Assembly (NCBI GenBank): GCA_949825045.1
Contig: OX463810.1
Location: 39,070,201-39,134,200, forward strand
Direction of reading: 5' to 3'
DNA from: Argyresthia goedartella
Lineage: Eukaryota; Arthropoda; Insecta; Lepidoptera; Argyresthiidae
Length of the DNA: 64,000 nucleotides
Shown piece after piece: positions 11,005-19,946 of this stretch. Within the stretch, counting starts at the first letter, position 1; every line of letters starts with the position of its first letter. The notes under the pieces are model-generated. The model was not told where the DNA came from and did no database searches. It saw nothing but the letters and a program-made list of their open reading frames with translations. The position numbers and the translations under genes were made by a program.

Positions 11005-11400
11005 CGATCAAGTGCGAGTCTAACTCGCGCACAAAGGGTTCCGTACCACCTTACAACGGTACGGATGGTGTAGAATGAATAGTTTGGATTTTACATAGTA
11101 AAATGTTGTTTATTGGTGCTGCTGTTTTCACACTCCATGTACGTAACCAGGGGTATTCATAAGTTTGTATGTATATGGTATTGTAAGAATTGTTGTATGG
11201 GAGCCCCCTTAAATAATAATTTTATTCTTTTTTTTAGTATTTGTTGTTATAGCAACAACAGAAATACATCATCTGTGAAAATTTAATTTGTCTTGCTAAC
11301 ACGGTTCATGAGATACCGCCTGGTGACAGACAGACGGACGGACACCGGAAGCTTAGTTCTGTTAGGGTTCTGTTTGGCAAACTTCGGATATGGAACCCTA
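11005..11400 (-). mobile_element. AGGGTTCCGTACC-family non-autonomous element
   Basis: Read on the minus strand, it starts AGGGTTCCATATCC, has GTCCGTCCGTCTGTC, TGAAATTTTCACAG-like and TGTTGCTATAACAACAAATA segments, and ends with TACGGAACCCTTTGTGCGC. Fuller copies are at 29,556-29,930 and 47,108-47,520 on the plus strand. Complementary AGGGTTCCGTAC and GTACGGAACCCT motifs lie near its two ends. No protein coding. The superfamily is unknown to me. Confidence 0.75.
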
Positions 11401-11404
11401 ATAA

Positions 11405-11945
11405 AAAAGGGGATTATCAAGAGTCAACGGACGTGATCCGCTTTGAGCGGTGGATTAAGAAAATTTCACCGAAACTTGGTGAAAATCCGGTAGTGGTACT
11501 GGACAATGAAAGCTCCTTTTCACTCAAGCCAAGAAAAATCTCAGCAAGTATTCAAAATTGGCTGCGTAATGAAGAAAATAAAGGCATTTGATGTAAAACA
11601 AGTAAAGGCAGAACTTTTGATGAAATTAAAAGTAATGTAAAACCAAAATTTCTCTGTGGATGAGCTCGTAAAAAATATAAGGTGAAAGTCCGAAGACAGC
11701 CACCTTCTCATCGCGAGCTCAATCCTATTAAACTTGTGTGGGCTAAGGTGAAAGGACTTATGTAATGTAGCTAACAAAAATACCTTATTTAGAATTTGTG
11801 AAAATTTGCTACAAAAAGGAATCTGCTGACAAATGGCGAAAATATGTGGAGTGCTTTATAAAAGTAGAGAGCAACGTTTATGGTAAAATTTACAAAATTA
11901 TTGAAAAAACAATAGATAGTTTGGTACAACAAATACCCTAAAATA
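11405..11945 (+). pseudogene. IS630/Tc1-mariner superfamily (DDE_3-type) transposase relic
   Basis: Across stops and frame shifts the plus strand preserves the order of a DDE_3 transposase. VVVLDNESS carries the middle catalytic aspartate, NWLRNEENKGI follows, then PPSHRELNPIKLVWAKVKG (11,700-11,760), which holds the usual ELNPIE-type block, with lysine where the catalytic glutamate is expected. The C-terminal helix region continues as KWRKYVECFIKVE and ends at a stop near 11,942. The catalytic N-terminal half is missing, because the repeat at 11,005-11,400 abuts directly upstream. At least three in-frame stops mark it as dead. Inverted ends were not found. Confidence 0.75.
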
Positions 11946-12688
11946 AAATTTATTAAGAACACAAAAACCAATTTCACCATTTTGAAGCTGAACTCCGTGA
12001 ACGCAGCTAATCAATATTAGTAACACAGCGACTTATTATAACATCATTAGGGCTACCTTTACCCTCGCAGCCTCCACCGCTCTGTCTCTAAGCTGGTGGT
12101 TTGTTTCAAAATGATCATCATACACAGCATACTATTAAAACCCAAAATAATCGTAGCCAAGTTGTTAAATAATAGGTACTCATGGATTTTAGCATCCGGC
12201 TCCCGCGTTACGGAATGTCTTAGGAGTTTTATAAACTAGACAATTAATTAAAATTACATTTCATAAAGGGCTACGCAAAAGATCATCCCCACCGATCAAC
12301 AGATTTCAAACGTATTTTAGTTAATTGATAATAGCTGATGACGCCATCCGCCCTTGGCATGGGATTTTCATGCCAAAGGGTTTTCATGCAAAAAAATGCA
12401 CCTATTGCATGTCAAACAATTGTGGAGCAGAGCACAAAACCCCATACATTTTAGGATTGAAAATGGTCATTAGTATTTTAATTGGATATCATAATGCTAT
12501 TGGAACTAATGCCACATCTGTTGGTAGGTGGGAACAGTGCCATTTTGCGTGCCTCTTTATTTAGGTGAATCCTCTGCATAACTGTTATTCTGAACTGGGA
12601 TCAGATTTAGTATTAATATTTCTTATAAGCAAGATATAATGTGTACTAAACCTATTATTTCTATTCGTCAGATGTCATTATAAATTTA
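11946..12688. other. No gene recognised
   Basis: A 79-codon open frame at 12,325-12,564 has a CxxC pair (CTYC) but no recognised domain. I do not support it as a gene. Confidence 0.3.
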
Positions 12689-13115
12689 ATCTACACACGT
12701 ATCATAAACCCTCTTTACTGCGTCCAAAAACTGCACGTTACGACCAGCATATGATAACTACTTGGTAAAAACTCATTTCTTATCTTAATATTGATACATT
12801 ATGATCATAATGCATAAATTTTCGACAAATTATGACATTCAAATTTCGAGCACCGATGCCCGCCTGCGTGCCGCCCCTAGTTTGTCTCTGAAGTTGGTAC
12901 TACTGAACAAGCTAAACAAGTGCAGAACAATTATCAATGCCACAATGCCGGTCGAACATGCGGTTCCTGAACACATCAAAGCCAGCTTATTCTATGTGTG
13001 TAGATAAACTGATGTATGTAACTGTACATAATTAGGCATTAATTCGGCTTCGGCTCGTTTCATAGACCCACTCTTGAGTTTTAATGCCCTCCATTATGTA
13101 TCAGTCATATAAACT
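12689..13115 (+). repeat. Dispersed repeat A/B, copy 1
   Basis: Part A runs from ATCTACACACGTATCATAAA through CGCACGTTACGACCAGCAT to CACATCAAAGCCAGCTTAT. Part B follows, from TAAACTGATGTATGTAACTG to CATTATGTATCAGTCATATA. Five further copies are listed at 39.6, 47.9, 49.1, 53.6 and 54.1 kb. Part A begins with ATCTACACACGTATCATAAA and, near its other end, carries the inverted form. Its centre here has the palindrome ATTATGATCATAAT. No transposase is encoded and the class is unknown. Confidence 0.8.
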
Positions 13116-13597
13116 CCTATAATACACGCTTAAAAATATAAATACTGTATCAGGAATAGACACTGATCCCTTTAGAATCACCCTAGCCCGAGGATTTAAT
13201 TTAGTGGGGATTGCCCCAAATCGTTTAAGGTAACTCTGGAGATTTTTTCCATGCGGTCAGGCATTAGAGGTGCATTACGACACTAATTGAATCAGTGGGT
13301 AGGGAAAATATTTCATTATTGATTTGAGTAATCTCGGCTGGGCGTTGTGGGATTGTCTTACGCTTTCTGTGCTATTTGTGTGGTGTTTTGCTCTGCGAGA
13401 TTATCTTTTCAGAGTTACAAATTAAATGGATTTTTCACTTTTAGCACATAAATGATACTACTTGAACTATGCATACATTTATATTAAATGTACGTTGCGT
13501 AATAATGTACCGGTTGAACCTACTCGTATGACCGATTCGGGGTATTAGAACTAATGAAAACCACAAGGTTGGAGTATGTCACATGGACATAACCTCA
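13116..13597. other. No gene seen
   Basis: AT-rich DNA without coding or repeat structure that I can support. Confidence 0.35.
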
Positions 13598-13855
13598 AAA
13601 TAATTAAATAATAAATATAAGAGGACAATCCTACACAAATCGAACTATACTCATAGTAAAATAATATAAGGCTTGTGTTGTGGGTAATAGACAACGATAT
13701 ATTTCATAGAGATAAATATTTAGAAAACATCCAAGACTATGAAACAAATATTCATGCTCATCACACAACTACTTGCCACTACCGGAATTCGAACCCAGGA
13801 CCGTCACCTTCGTAGGCAGGGTCACTACCCGCTAGGCTAAACCGGTCGTCAAATA
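13598..13855 (-). mobile_element. tRNA-derived SINE, near full length
   Basis: In reverse complement the head is GACGACCGGTTTAGCCTAGC then GGGTTCGAATTCCGG, with a clear A box (TAGCCTAGCGGG) and B box (GGTTCGAATTC). The body contains GTCTTGGATGTTTTCTAAAT and AGGATTGTCCTCTTATATTT. The plus-strand copy at 50,101-50,350 matches it along the whole length. An ACATA-type microsatellite lies on the head side at about 13,865-13,890. Confidence 0.8.
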
Positions 13856-14619
13856 AATATAAATAACATAACATAACATAAAATAACATTTCAACTTAAA
13901 ATGCATAACTAATCAAGCCAGAAAACTCTTTGTATTTTTCTTTCACAAACACAATTTCCGTCGAAAAAGAAAAACTTCTGCTGATGAAAGTATTAAGAGG
14001 AAGCAACAATATTTCTCATCGCGCTGTCCACCGCTGGTCACGTCTTCGAGGATTACAAATACTGAAACGGGCATACACAAAACTAGCCAAGACTTGGCTC
14101 GCAAAATCAACATAAGAATATTGTAATAGAACACCTGATTGAGCTGATGAGGGCAAAGCAGGAGCATAGCAATGGACAAACTTATCAGTAATGATTGTAA
14201 CAAAATGAAGTGAAGGAGGGGGCCATAGTGCTCACGTTCGCAGAAAGTACTTGGATCCCAGTGCCCTGCACGTACTCCCTGGATAGTGCTAACAAGCAAC
14301 AAATTATTCCCAAGACGTTTATTTCTCGACAGAGAAGGTGTAGTAGAGTTCATTTGGAAGTTTTGCCCGCAAAATTTTGCAGGGGTTCGTATCTTCGCTG
14401 ACAGCGCCGCCATATTAGAAAAATGGAACCTTAAAGCAGCTTTTTGGCTAAATCTCCTTTCCGGATATTTTTGCTATAAAATAGTTTGTGGTTGAAATAA
14501 GCAAGAGCTTTCTATGATTTCCACATAAATTTTGGCCAAAACCACACCTCCACGCCACCACGAGGTAGGAGTAAGTGGCGCATTTCCTAAGCTTCCACAC
14601 CTAACGAGAACCTAATACT
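13856..14619. other. No gene supported
   Basis: A 156-codon minus-strand frame at 13,943-14,413 is hydrophobic in its second half but has no recognised domain. Plus-strand frames overlap it. It is noted but not called as a gene. Confidence 0.3.
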
Positions 14620-14745
14620 CAGCAGCCACTGTCCGTACGTCCGTCCGTCTGTCCGTCAGACCGTTTTTTCGTTCGTTCTTTAGTCTGTCTTATCAGCCGT
14701 TATAGGTAGACAGTTGAAATTTTCACAAAGTGTCCATTTTTATGA
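14620..14745 (+). repeat. Fragment of the AGGGTTCCGTACC family
   Basis: GTCCGTACGTCCGTCCGTCT and GACAGTTGAAATTTTCACAA match the 5' part of the copies at 29,556 and 47,108. Both family ends are missing. Confidence 0.6.
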
Positions 14746-15628
14746 CCGCTTCAATAATCTATATAATAGATGTGTATTTTTAGATTTTCCTTGTATGCGT
14801 TGTTTTCATGATGTTGCTCTAAATTTAAGGTTTTCGTATTTTTTTGCTTGTGCTCTGTGAAATACTTTTTTGCAAAATATAGGGGATCTTGGTCCATGGA
14901 AAGTACCTTAAAGGATACATTTTGATTGATTTAGATTGTCGAAATATGCGGCAATATTGCTAATATCAATTTCAGTTTGTGCTTCACGTGTTCCTGAGAA
15001 CATTTTCTATCAGTCTTAGAGAGAAAAGGGAAAAGCGGATGGACAGACGGCTAACGTAGTGATCATTTAAGGGATTTTTAATTCTCTTTGTGACAGGGCA
15101 TCCTGAAAATGACAAAAAACACGTTCGGTACCGTGACCACCTTTTAATTAAAGGCCAAAACGCACGTTTAATTACGGTTTGGGATACTTTGCGGAAGTCA
15201 AAAACTAATGATGAAGAAGAGAAAGGCCTTCGTACATTTTTGTAGCTGTAAGCGACTGTTTGAAGCTTGATACTTAGGTTAAGAGTGTATTTAATACAGT
15301 AAATTACAAATCATTTGAAATCACAATGTGCTGCATGTTGTATCGAACAAGTTGGCAAGTGGATAGGGCTCTGAACTAAATTAGGGATGTCAATATGTCG
15401 ATACATTGTTCGGAAATCCCGCAGACTCGACTAATGAGGTTTTCTCATTCTTTTCCGGGAAACAGAGTATGTATCAGAATTGCAGAAGAATTATTTTCAC
15501 AATTTCACAAAAAGCTTATTTTGAATTACTAAGACTTGGTTTGAAACAAGATTGGATCTTATCTCTATAAACAGGAGTATATCTTGAAATTCATAAATAC
15601 CTATAATACATAAAGGTGTAAAATACTG
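14746..15628. other. No gene seen
   Basis: AT-rich sequence with no supportable feature. Confidence 0.35.
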
Positions 15629-15830
15629 TCAGGGGTTGCTAGGGGCATCGTTCTGAAGAACTTTCTCTATGAAAATAATTGATCAGAGCTACTTATCTAT
15701 TAAAATATTTTTATTTTTTTTTACCTGATGGTCAGCTGATTTGATGGAGGAGTGAAAAATATAGCTGCTCGGAAGTAATCGGTTTCATAGAGGAAGTTGA
15801 TCAGAGTGGTATCCCTAATAATCCCTTAAA
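15629..15830. mobile_element. GGGGTTGTTAGGG MITE, about 200 bp, diverged
   Basis: The left arm (AGGGGTTGCTAGGGGCATCG, TTCTGAAGAACTTT) and right arm (AGGAAGTTGATCAGAGTGGT, ATCCCTAATAATCCC) are inverted relative to each other. The interior has GATGGAGGAGTGAAAAATAT, shared with the copy at 49,885. Non-coding, and mobilised in trans if at all. Confidence 0.65.
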
Positions 15831-17577
15831 ATAAGACTACTTACACCTGTCTGTTTCATACTGTAGGATGAATAAGTATAATTATTGATGTCGGAGCGAA
15901 AATCTCCGTCAACCGTTTTGATTGAGGTAATTGCTTTTTCAAAATCAGCCTATAAGAGGATCTTAACACAAATAATAGGTACTTACTATAAAAACTCAGC
16001 TCCAAAACCCTGCGGAGCAATAACATGTTGTTTGTTTTTTTACTGGTTTAAGGTCGTTTTTTAAGGGTTCCGTATTTTCAATGTGAATATGAAGCTGAGA
16101 ATAAGCTTGCGAACCACGCAAAATCTGAGCTATGAGTGATTAGGAGCTATTAGTAGCTAACAGTTCTAAGTCGTTTACTTCGAGTTCGCCGTTACCTCCC
16201 GACGCATAGATACTGTTAGCTACTAGTAGTATTAATATAGTAATAAAGTATCTGTGCCAGCTAGTAATCAAGACTCATGGCTCATGGCTCGTCTTCTAGC
16301 TCGTTGGACCAGTGTAACGACGGGGCACTTTCGTGGTTACAGATGGAGGACAGAGGCATAAATTCACTTATTCACCTTTATGTATTTTTGCGAGTATCAA
16401 TTAAACAGGTGACACTATTTTTGAGAGATGTTAGTATTCTTGACAGGACTTCATGAAACTCTTGAAAAATAGTGACACTTGTCAAAAAGTCAGAAATGTC
16501 AAAAAAATCGTAAAGTTGTGAGAGAAATAAATGTTGGAGAATCGATGGGGGAGCGCACGTATTGGGATTGAAATCTCATCGTGGGAATGGTAGTTTAATA
16601 CTTTCTAGTTTGTGTTGTAAACGAGTTAAACACCGTTTTAAACGTTTAAAACCTTTTGTTTTTCATAGTATAAAACCGAGGTCGCATCTTTAGTCTTGAT
16701 TAAAAAAAACGACCGAAGAATAATAAAAAGCACAAAATATTAGTGCTTCTGCCTCACAGAGGTTATGTTTTCGAGCAGAGTTTCATAGAAACTTTTGTTT
16801 GTCTAAATAGTATCTATCGGGTTAACACGTTTTTAACCTAAGCAGAGATTTTGAAAAAAACGTCAACTCCGGGCATTGGCCTTTTCAATTAACCAGAGGT
16901 GTAAACATAAGCACGTAGCTATCGAAAAAGTAAGTCGATGACTTTATTGTATGAACATAAGGGACCTTTACGCGCGAATTGTCGTGCTTATCCTTCAGGA
17001 GAATTATCACCGTGACGAATCTCCGAAACCGAATTGCACGTCCAATTTGCGAGTCACCGCGCGCCGTCGGTAATTCGAAACAAATGGGAATGTAACAGGA
17101 ATTAAATGCAAATTTATTCAATTAATCCGTCTGCAAGCCTGTATTGGGTGTCGTGTCGGCAGGCGGTGATTGCCGCTAAGTCACGGGAAAGCGGTTTGGC
17201 GCTAACAGAATAGGGACGCAGTGGCGGGTCCAGGGGGGGGTGCTGAAACTCAGAACTCAATTGTTTTATTGTAAGTAGGCAAAAATAATGCACTTTTACA
17301 AGTCAGACACTCATACATGGGGGATTATGGTTTGAGTTTGGAAAAGGAAATTTCCCTTTCATGTGGTGATTCATGGCTGAATCTCGCACTGGAAAAGGAA
17401 ACTCCATTAACTCTACCAGTGTCTTGGTAATACTAGGGGCTCAAGCCCCCTCAAAAGTATTTCCCGTGACAAACCTTTAAGAAAGCTTGTTTTGTTATGA
17501 TTAAACCTTTTAGCAAATAATACACTACCTATAATAGTTAACTAGTCATTAATTATCCGTAACTTTGTGTATGTGTG
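15831..17577. other. No gene seen
   Basis: No credible gene. A short inverted pair, TAGTAGCTAACAG (about 16,150) against CTGTTAGCTACTA (about 16,212), could form a 13-bp stem with a 50-base loop. A 78-codon minus-strand frame at 16,885-17,121 has no recognised motif. Confidence 0.35.
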
Positions 17578-17960
17578 GAAGCGTCCGTGGCGTAACGGTA
17601 TTAGCACATCGGAAACTATCGTGCAAATAGCAACATGTGTCATGGACGGGTACGGGATGGGTGTCCATTTCTATGTGGAATTTATTTTGGACGCATCCGT
17701 ATTTCTGATGACTCGTTTTGCTGTAGGTCCCGGCTACTTTTGCTCTTCGGTGTTAGTAGTCGTAAAGTTGTCCCAGAGGCCCTAATATATATCAAAATAT
17801 ATTGATAAAATTGATATCTTCTCACAGTCGGGTTGGCCACTAGCCCGACACACCTCCATCAACCCGCTCTGAGCCACTGTGGTGAAGTATGGCTTAATCT
17901 TACACGTATTCGGGTAAAGGCCCACGCCCCTCAGTGGGCCTACATTAATGGGTTAGATTT
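17578..17960 (+). repeat. SINE-like dispersed repeat, long copy (GCGTCCGTGGCG family)
   Basis: It starts GCGTCCGTGGCGTAACGG, continues with GATGGGTGTCCATTTCTATG, CACCTCCATCAACCCG and GTATGGCTTAATCTTACACG, and ends near CCCCTCAGTGGGCC. It aligns in order with the minus-strand copy at 56,410-56,668, apart from a middle segment (about 17,690-17,830). BEL element 1 is inserted 12 bases beyond it. Confidence 0.65.
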
Positions 17961-17967
17961 ATTTATT

Positions 17968-17972
17968 ATTTT
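17968..17972. repeat. Target site duplication ATTTT, left of BEL element 1
   Basis: ATTTT immediately precedes the LTR here and follows the other LTR at 22,966-22,970. A 5-bp duplication fits the BEL/Pao integrase. Confidence 0.9.
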
Positions 17973-18477
17973 TGTTCAGGCCTCTCGGCACCCGATGACC
18001 TCGCAGGGGCCCATAGCTACGAGGTAGCGTAGCGATCAGATGCCAAGAAGCAAGAACGTCGGCGATTCACCGAGCTAAAGTAAATAGATTCTATCTGACC
18101 TGGTCTGTGCTTCGTTCCCGTCAAACTCCTGTCTCTCTGCAAGGCCTGGGTGCACCCTAGGCTCTTCTTGGTAGACAGGTTCTTCAGCCAACCAGGTATG
18201 GCTGGCAGGCCAGCTTCGACGCGCACAGTGTTACGTAAATACGAACTTTATCTGGTTCGGAGAACCACAATACACTCAGCTATAAGACAATCCTGAGGGG
18301 AGCCCGAATACAATTCCAGATGGCTTACGATTTAATTTTAATGCCCAAAATCAATACGCGTCACATGCGGGGGCGTTTCGTCTGTCAGTTGTCAAAAAAC
18401 TGCAAAGATGGCCGCTCCGTCAAATTCAAAATGGCCGTTCCGGAACCATAGATCGAGTATCGATTTTGAATCGAACA
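17973..18477 (-). repeat. 3' LTR of BEL element 1
   Basis: 505 bp, starting TGTTCAGGCC and ending GAATCGAACA on the plus strand. It differs from the partner at 22,461-22,965 at two places that I can see (GATGACC/GAGGACC and TACGAAC/TACAAAC). Confidence 0.93.
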
Positions 18478-18515
18478 ATCACCCGCCCGGACAGGCACCC
18501 ACCTGTCCCTTAATC
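18478..18515 (-). promoter_or_regulatory. Possible polypurine region beside the 3' LTR
   Basis: On the minus strand the bases just before the 3' LTR read GGGCGGGTGATTG, a short G-rich run in the position where plus-strand DNA synthesis is primed. The same bases are conserved at 30,857-30,880 in element 2. Confidence 0.4.
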
Positions 18516-18857
18516 TACGGGCAGCCGAGACAACGTTGCTACCGCTCGTTTTAGTACCGAGCCTCCTACTAGAACCTCTGCAGACCGGGGGGTCCCGTCC
18601 TTGCCAGGGAACAAGTTAACAATGCGCCCCCTGCGCCAACGTAGTGGCGGTAGGTTAGCATCCTTAACCAGCACGAGGTCACCAACACTAGGGGGGCTAG
18701 TTTTGTCAGTCCACTTAAGGCGCTGTTGTAAGATATGCAGATACTCGAGCGACCAACGCTTCCAGAAATTCTGAGTAAACTGCTGCAACATCTGATACCC
18801 TGACAACCGATACAATTTCACTCCCTCGAAGGGGTGCTCGGGCAACGCGTTAAGTGG
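18510..18857 (-). pseudogene. BEL pol C-terminal domain (DUF5641-like), cut off by a stop
   Basis: The frame encodes LPEHPFEGVKLYRL, NFWKRWSLEYLHILQQRLKW, VGDLVLVKDANLPPLRWRRG and ends VATLSRLPVD. This is the DUF5641-type tail that follows the integrase core in BEL/Pao pol and may bind nucleic acid. It is separated from the integrase core by a TAG at 18,858-18,860 where element 2 has a glutamine codon, so it is not made with the rest of pol. Length and end agree with element 2. Confidence 0.8.
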
Positions 18858-19448
18858 CTATCCTATCAAGAAATGGCCTGGGGTCAGAGCCTCCAGGTCA
18901 TTTGGATCCGAGCTGAGCGGACACAACGGTCGCGAATTGAGAACGGCCTCGTTCTTACAAAACAATGTCGCGAGCTCCTCAAAAGTCAGCGCGGTCTGAC
19001 CTACTATACGCCCTAAGTGCGTCTTAGCTGACTTAACTACGGCCTCAAAAATCCCACCCCAGTGGGGGCAACTCGGTGGGCTGAAGGTCCACTGTATACC
19101 CCGACGGGAGAGGGCCGTTCCAATATCCACTTTATTTACATTCAAAAGGTTGACTATCTCTCGTAAGCATCGTTCCGCACCGATGTAGTTAGTGCCGTTA
19201 TCAGAGCGGATCAAAGTTGGAAGTCCCCTTCGAGAAACAAACCTATCCAAACAAGCAATGAAAGCCTCTGTCGAGAGATCAGCAACGAGCTCGAGTTCAG
19301 GAGCCCGACATCCCCTGGATGCACAATCAGACGGGTTCAATTCTCCTGGTACATGTCTCCAGGTCAGTGGGACCTCAGACGACACAATCTGGGAGACACG
19401 GTTCGCAACAAAAACCTCTAAGTTATGGACCGATGCCTTCAGCCAGCA
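18858..19448 (-). pseudogene. BEL pol: RNase H end fused to partial integrase
   Basis: The frame starts just after the TAG at 19,449-19,451. It encodes the end of the RNase H region ([25 protein letters not shown]) and jumps straight to the integrase core at [12 protein letters not shown]. The second catalytic aspartate ([12 protein letters not shown]) and the glutamate ([12 protein letters not shown]) are present. The integrase zinc-binding HHCC segment and the first aspartate (VGTDFAGPF in element 2) are deleted. The junction near 19,295 carries CGAG, shared by both deletion borders in element 2. The deletion keeps the frame. No active integrase is possible. Confidence 0.85.
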
Positions 19449-19946
19449 CTAAACAATCTGGCTGTCCGTCCACGCGTACACCGTATCCTCCAAAACCATT
19501 GACCCACGCAACACTGTTAGAGTGTGACTCAAAAGTTTGGTCAAAAGAGCAGCCCCGGACAGTTCCAGTTTTGGAATCGTCATCCTTGTCCGAATAGGCG
19601 CTACCTTGCTTTTTGCCAAAACCAAATGCACGTCGACCTCCCCGGTGGAGGTGACGGTTCGCAAATAAACCGCTGCCGCAAACCCTCGTTCAGAGGCATC
19701 ACAAAACCCGTGAAGGGTTGCCCTGTAATCCCCAGCAGGGACCAATTTCCTCGGCAGCGATACATTATTTATATTGAGGCCCAACCATTTCGCTAAATCG
19801 TTCGATACAATGCAGCCCTGAGCTCCAGAATCTAATAGGGCGCGAACGGATGTTGGGTTGCCCGCCAAATCCCAAACAAGCACAGAGGCGATCGGTAACA
19901 CCACCGTCTCCGGTTGGGGGGCAACAAATTGTTGGGCCGCAAATTC
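19449..19946 (-). pseudogene. BEL pol: protease start fused to RNase H by deletion
   Basis: It follows gag in the same frame after one TAG. The first part is the retroviral-type aspartic protease with the active site ALLDSGAQGC, up to DLAKWLGL. The protein then jumps to INNVSLPRKLVPA and continues as RNase H (HGFCDASERGFAAAVYL, IPKLELSGAALL, YAWTDSQIV). In element 2 these two points lie about 1.6 kb apart and enclose the protease flap (LLLGADVLG), the whole reverse transcriptase including YVDD, and linkers. TATTTA is present at both borders, suggesting microhomology-mediated loss. A TAG at 19,449-19,451 replaces the leucine codon that element 2 has. Confidence 0.88.

Noticed and set aside
12325..12564. 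79-codon frame with a CTYC motif
   Set aside because: A single CxxC is not a domain, and nothing else in the frame or around it supports a gene.
13943..14413. Minus-strand frame of 156 codons
   Set aside because: No recognised domain, overlapping frames on the other strand, and no matching start or splice context. Chance or decayed DNA is as likely.
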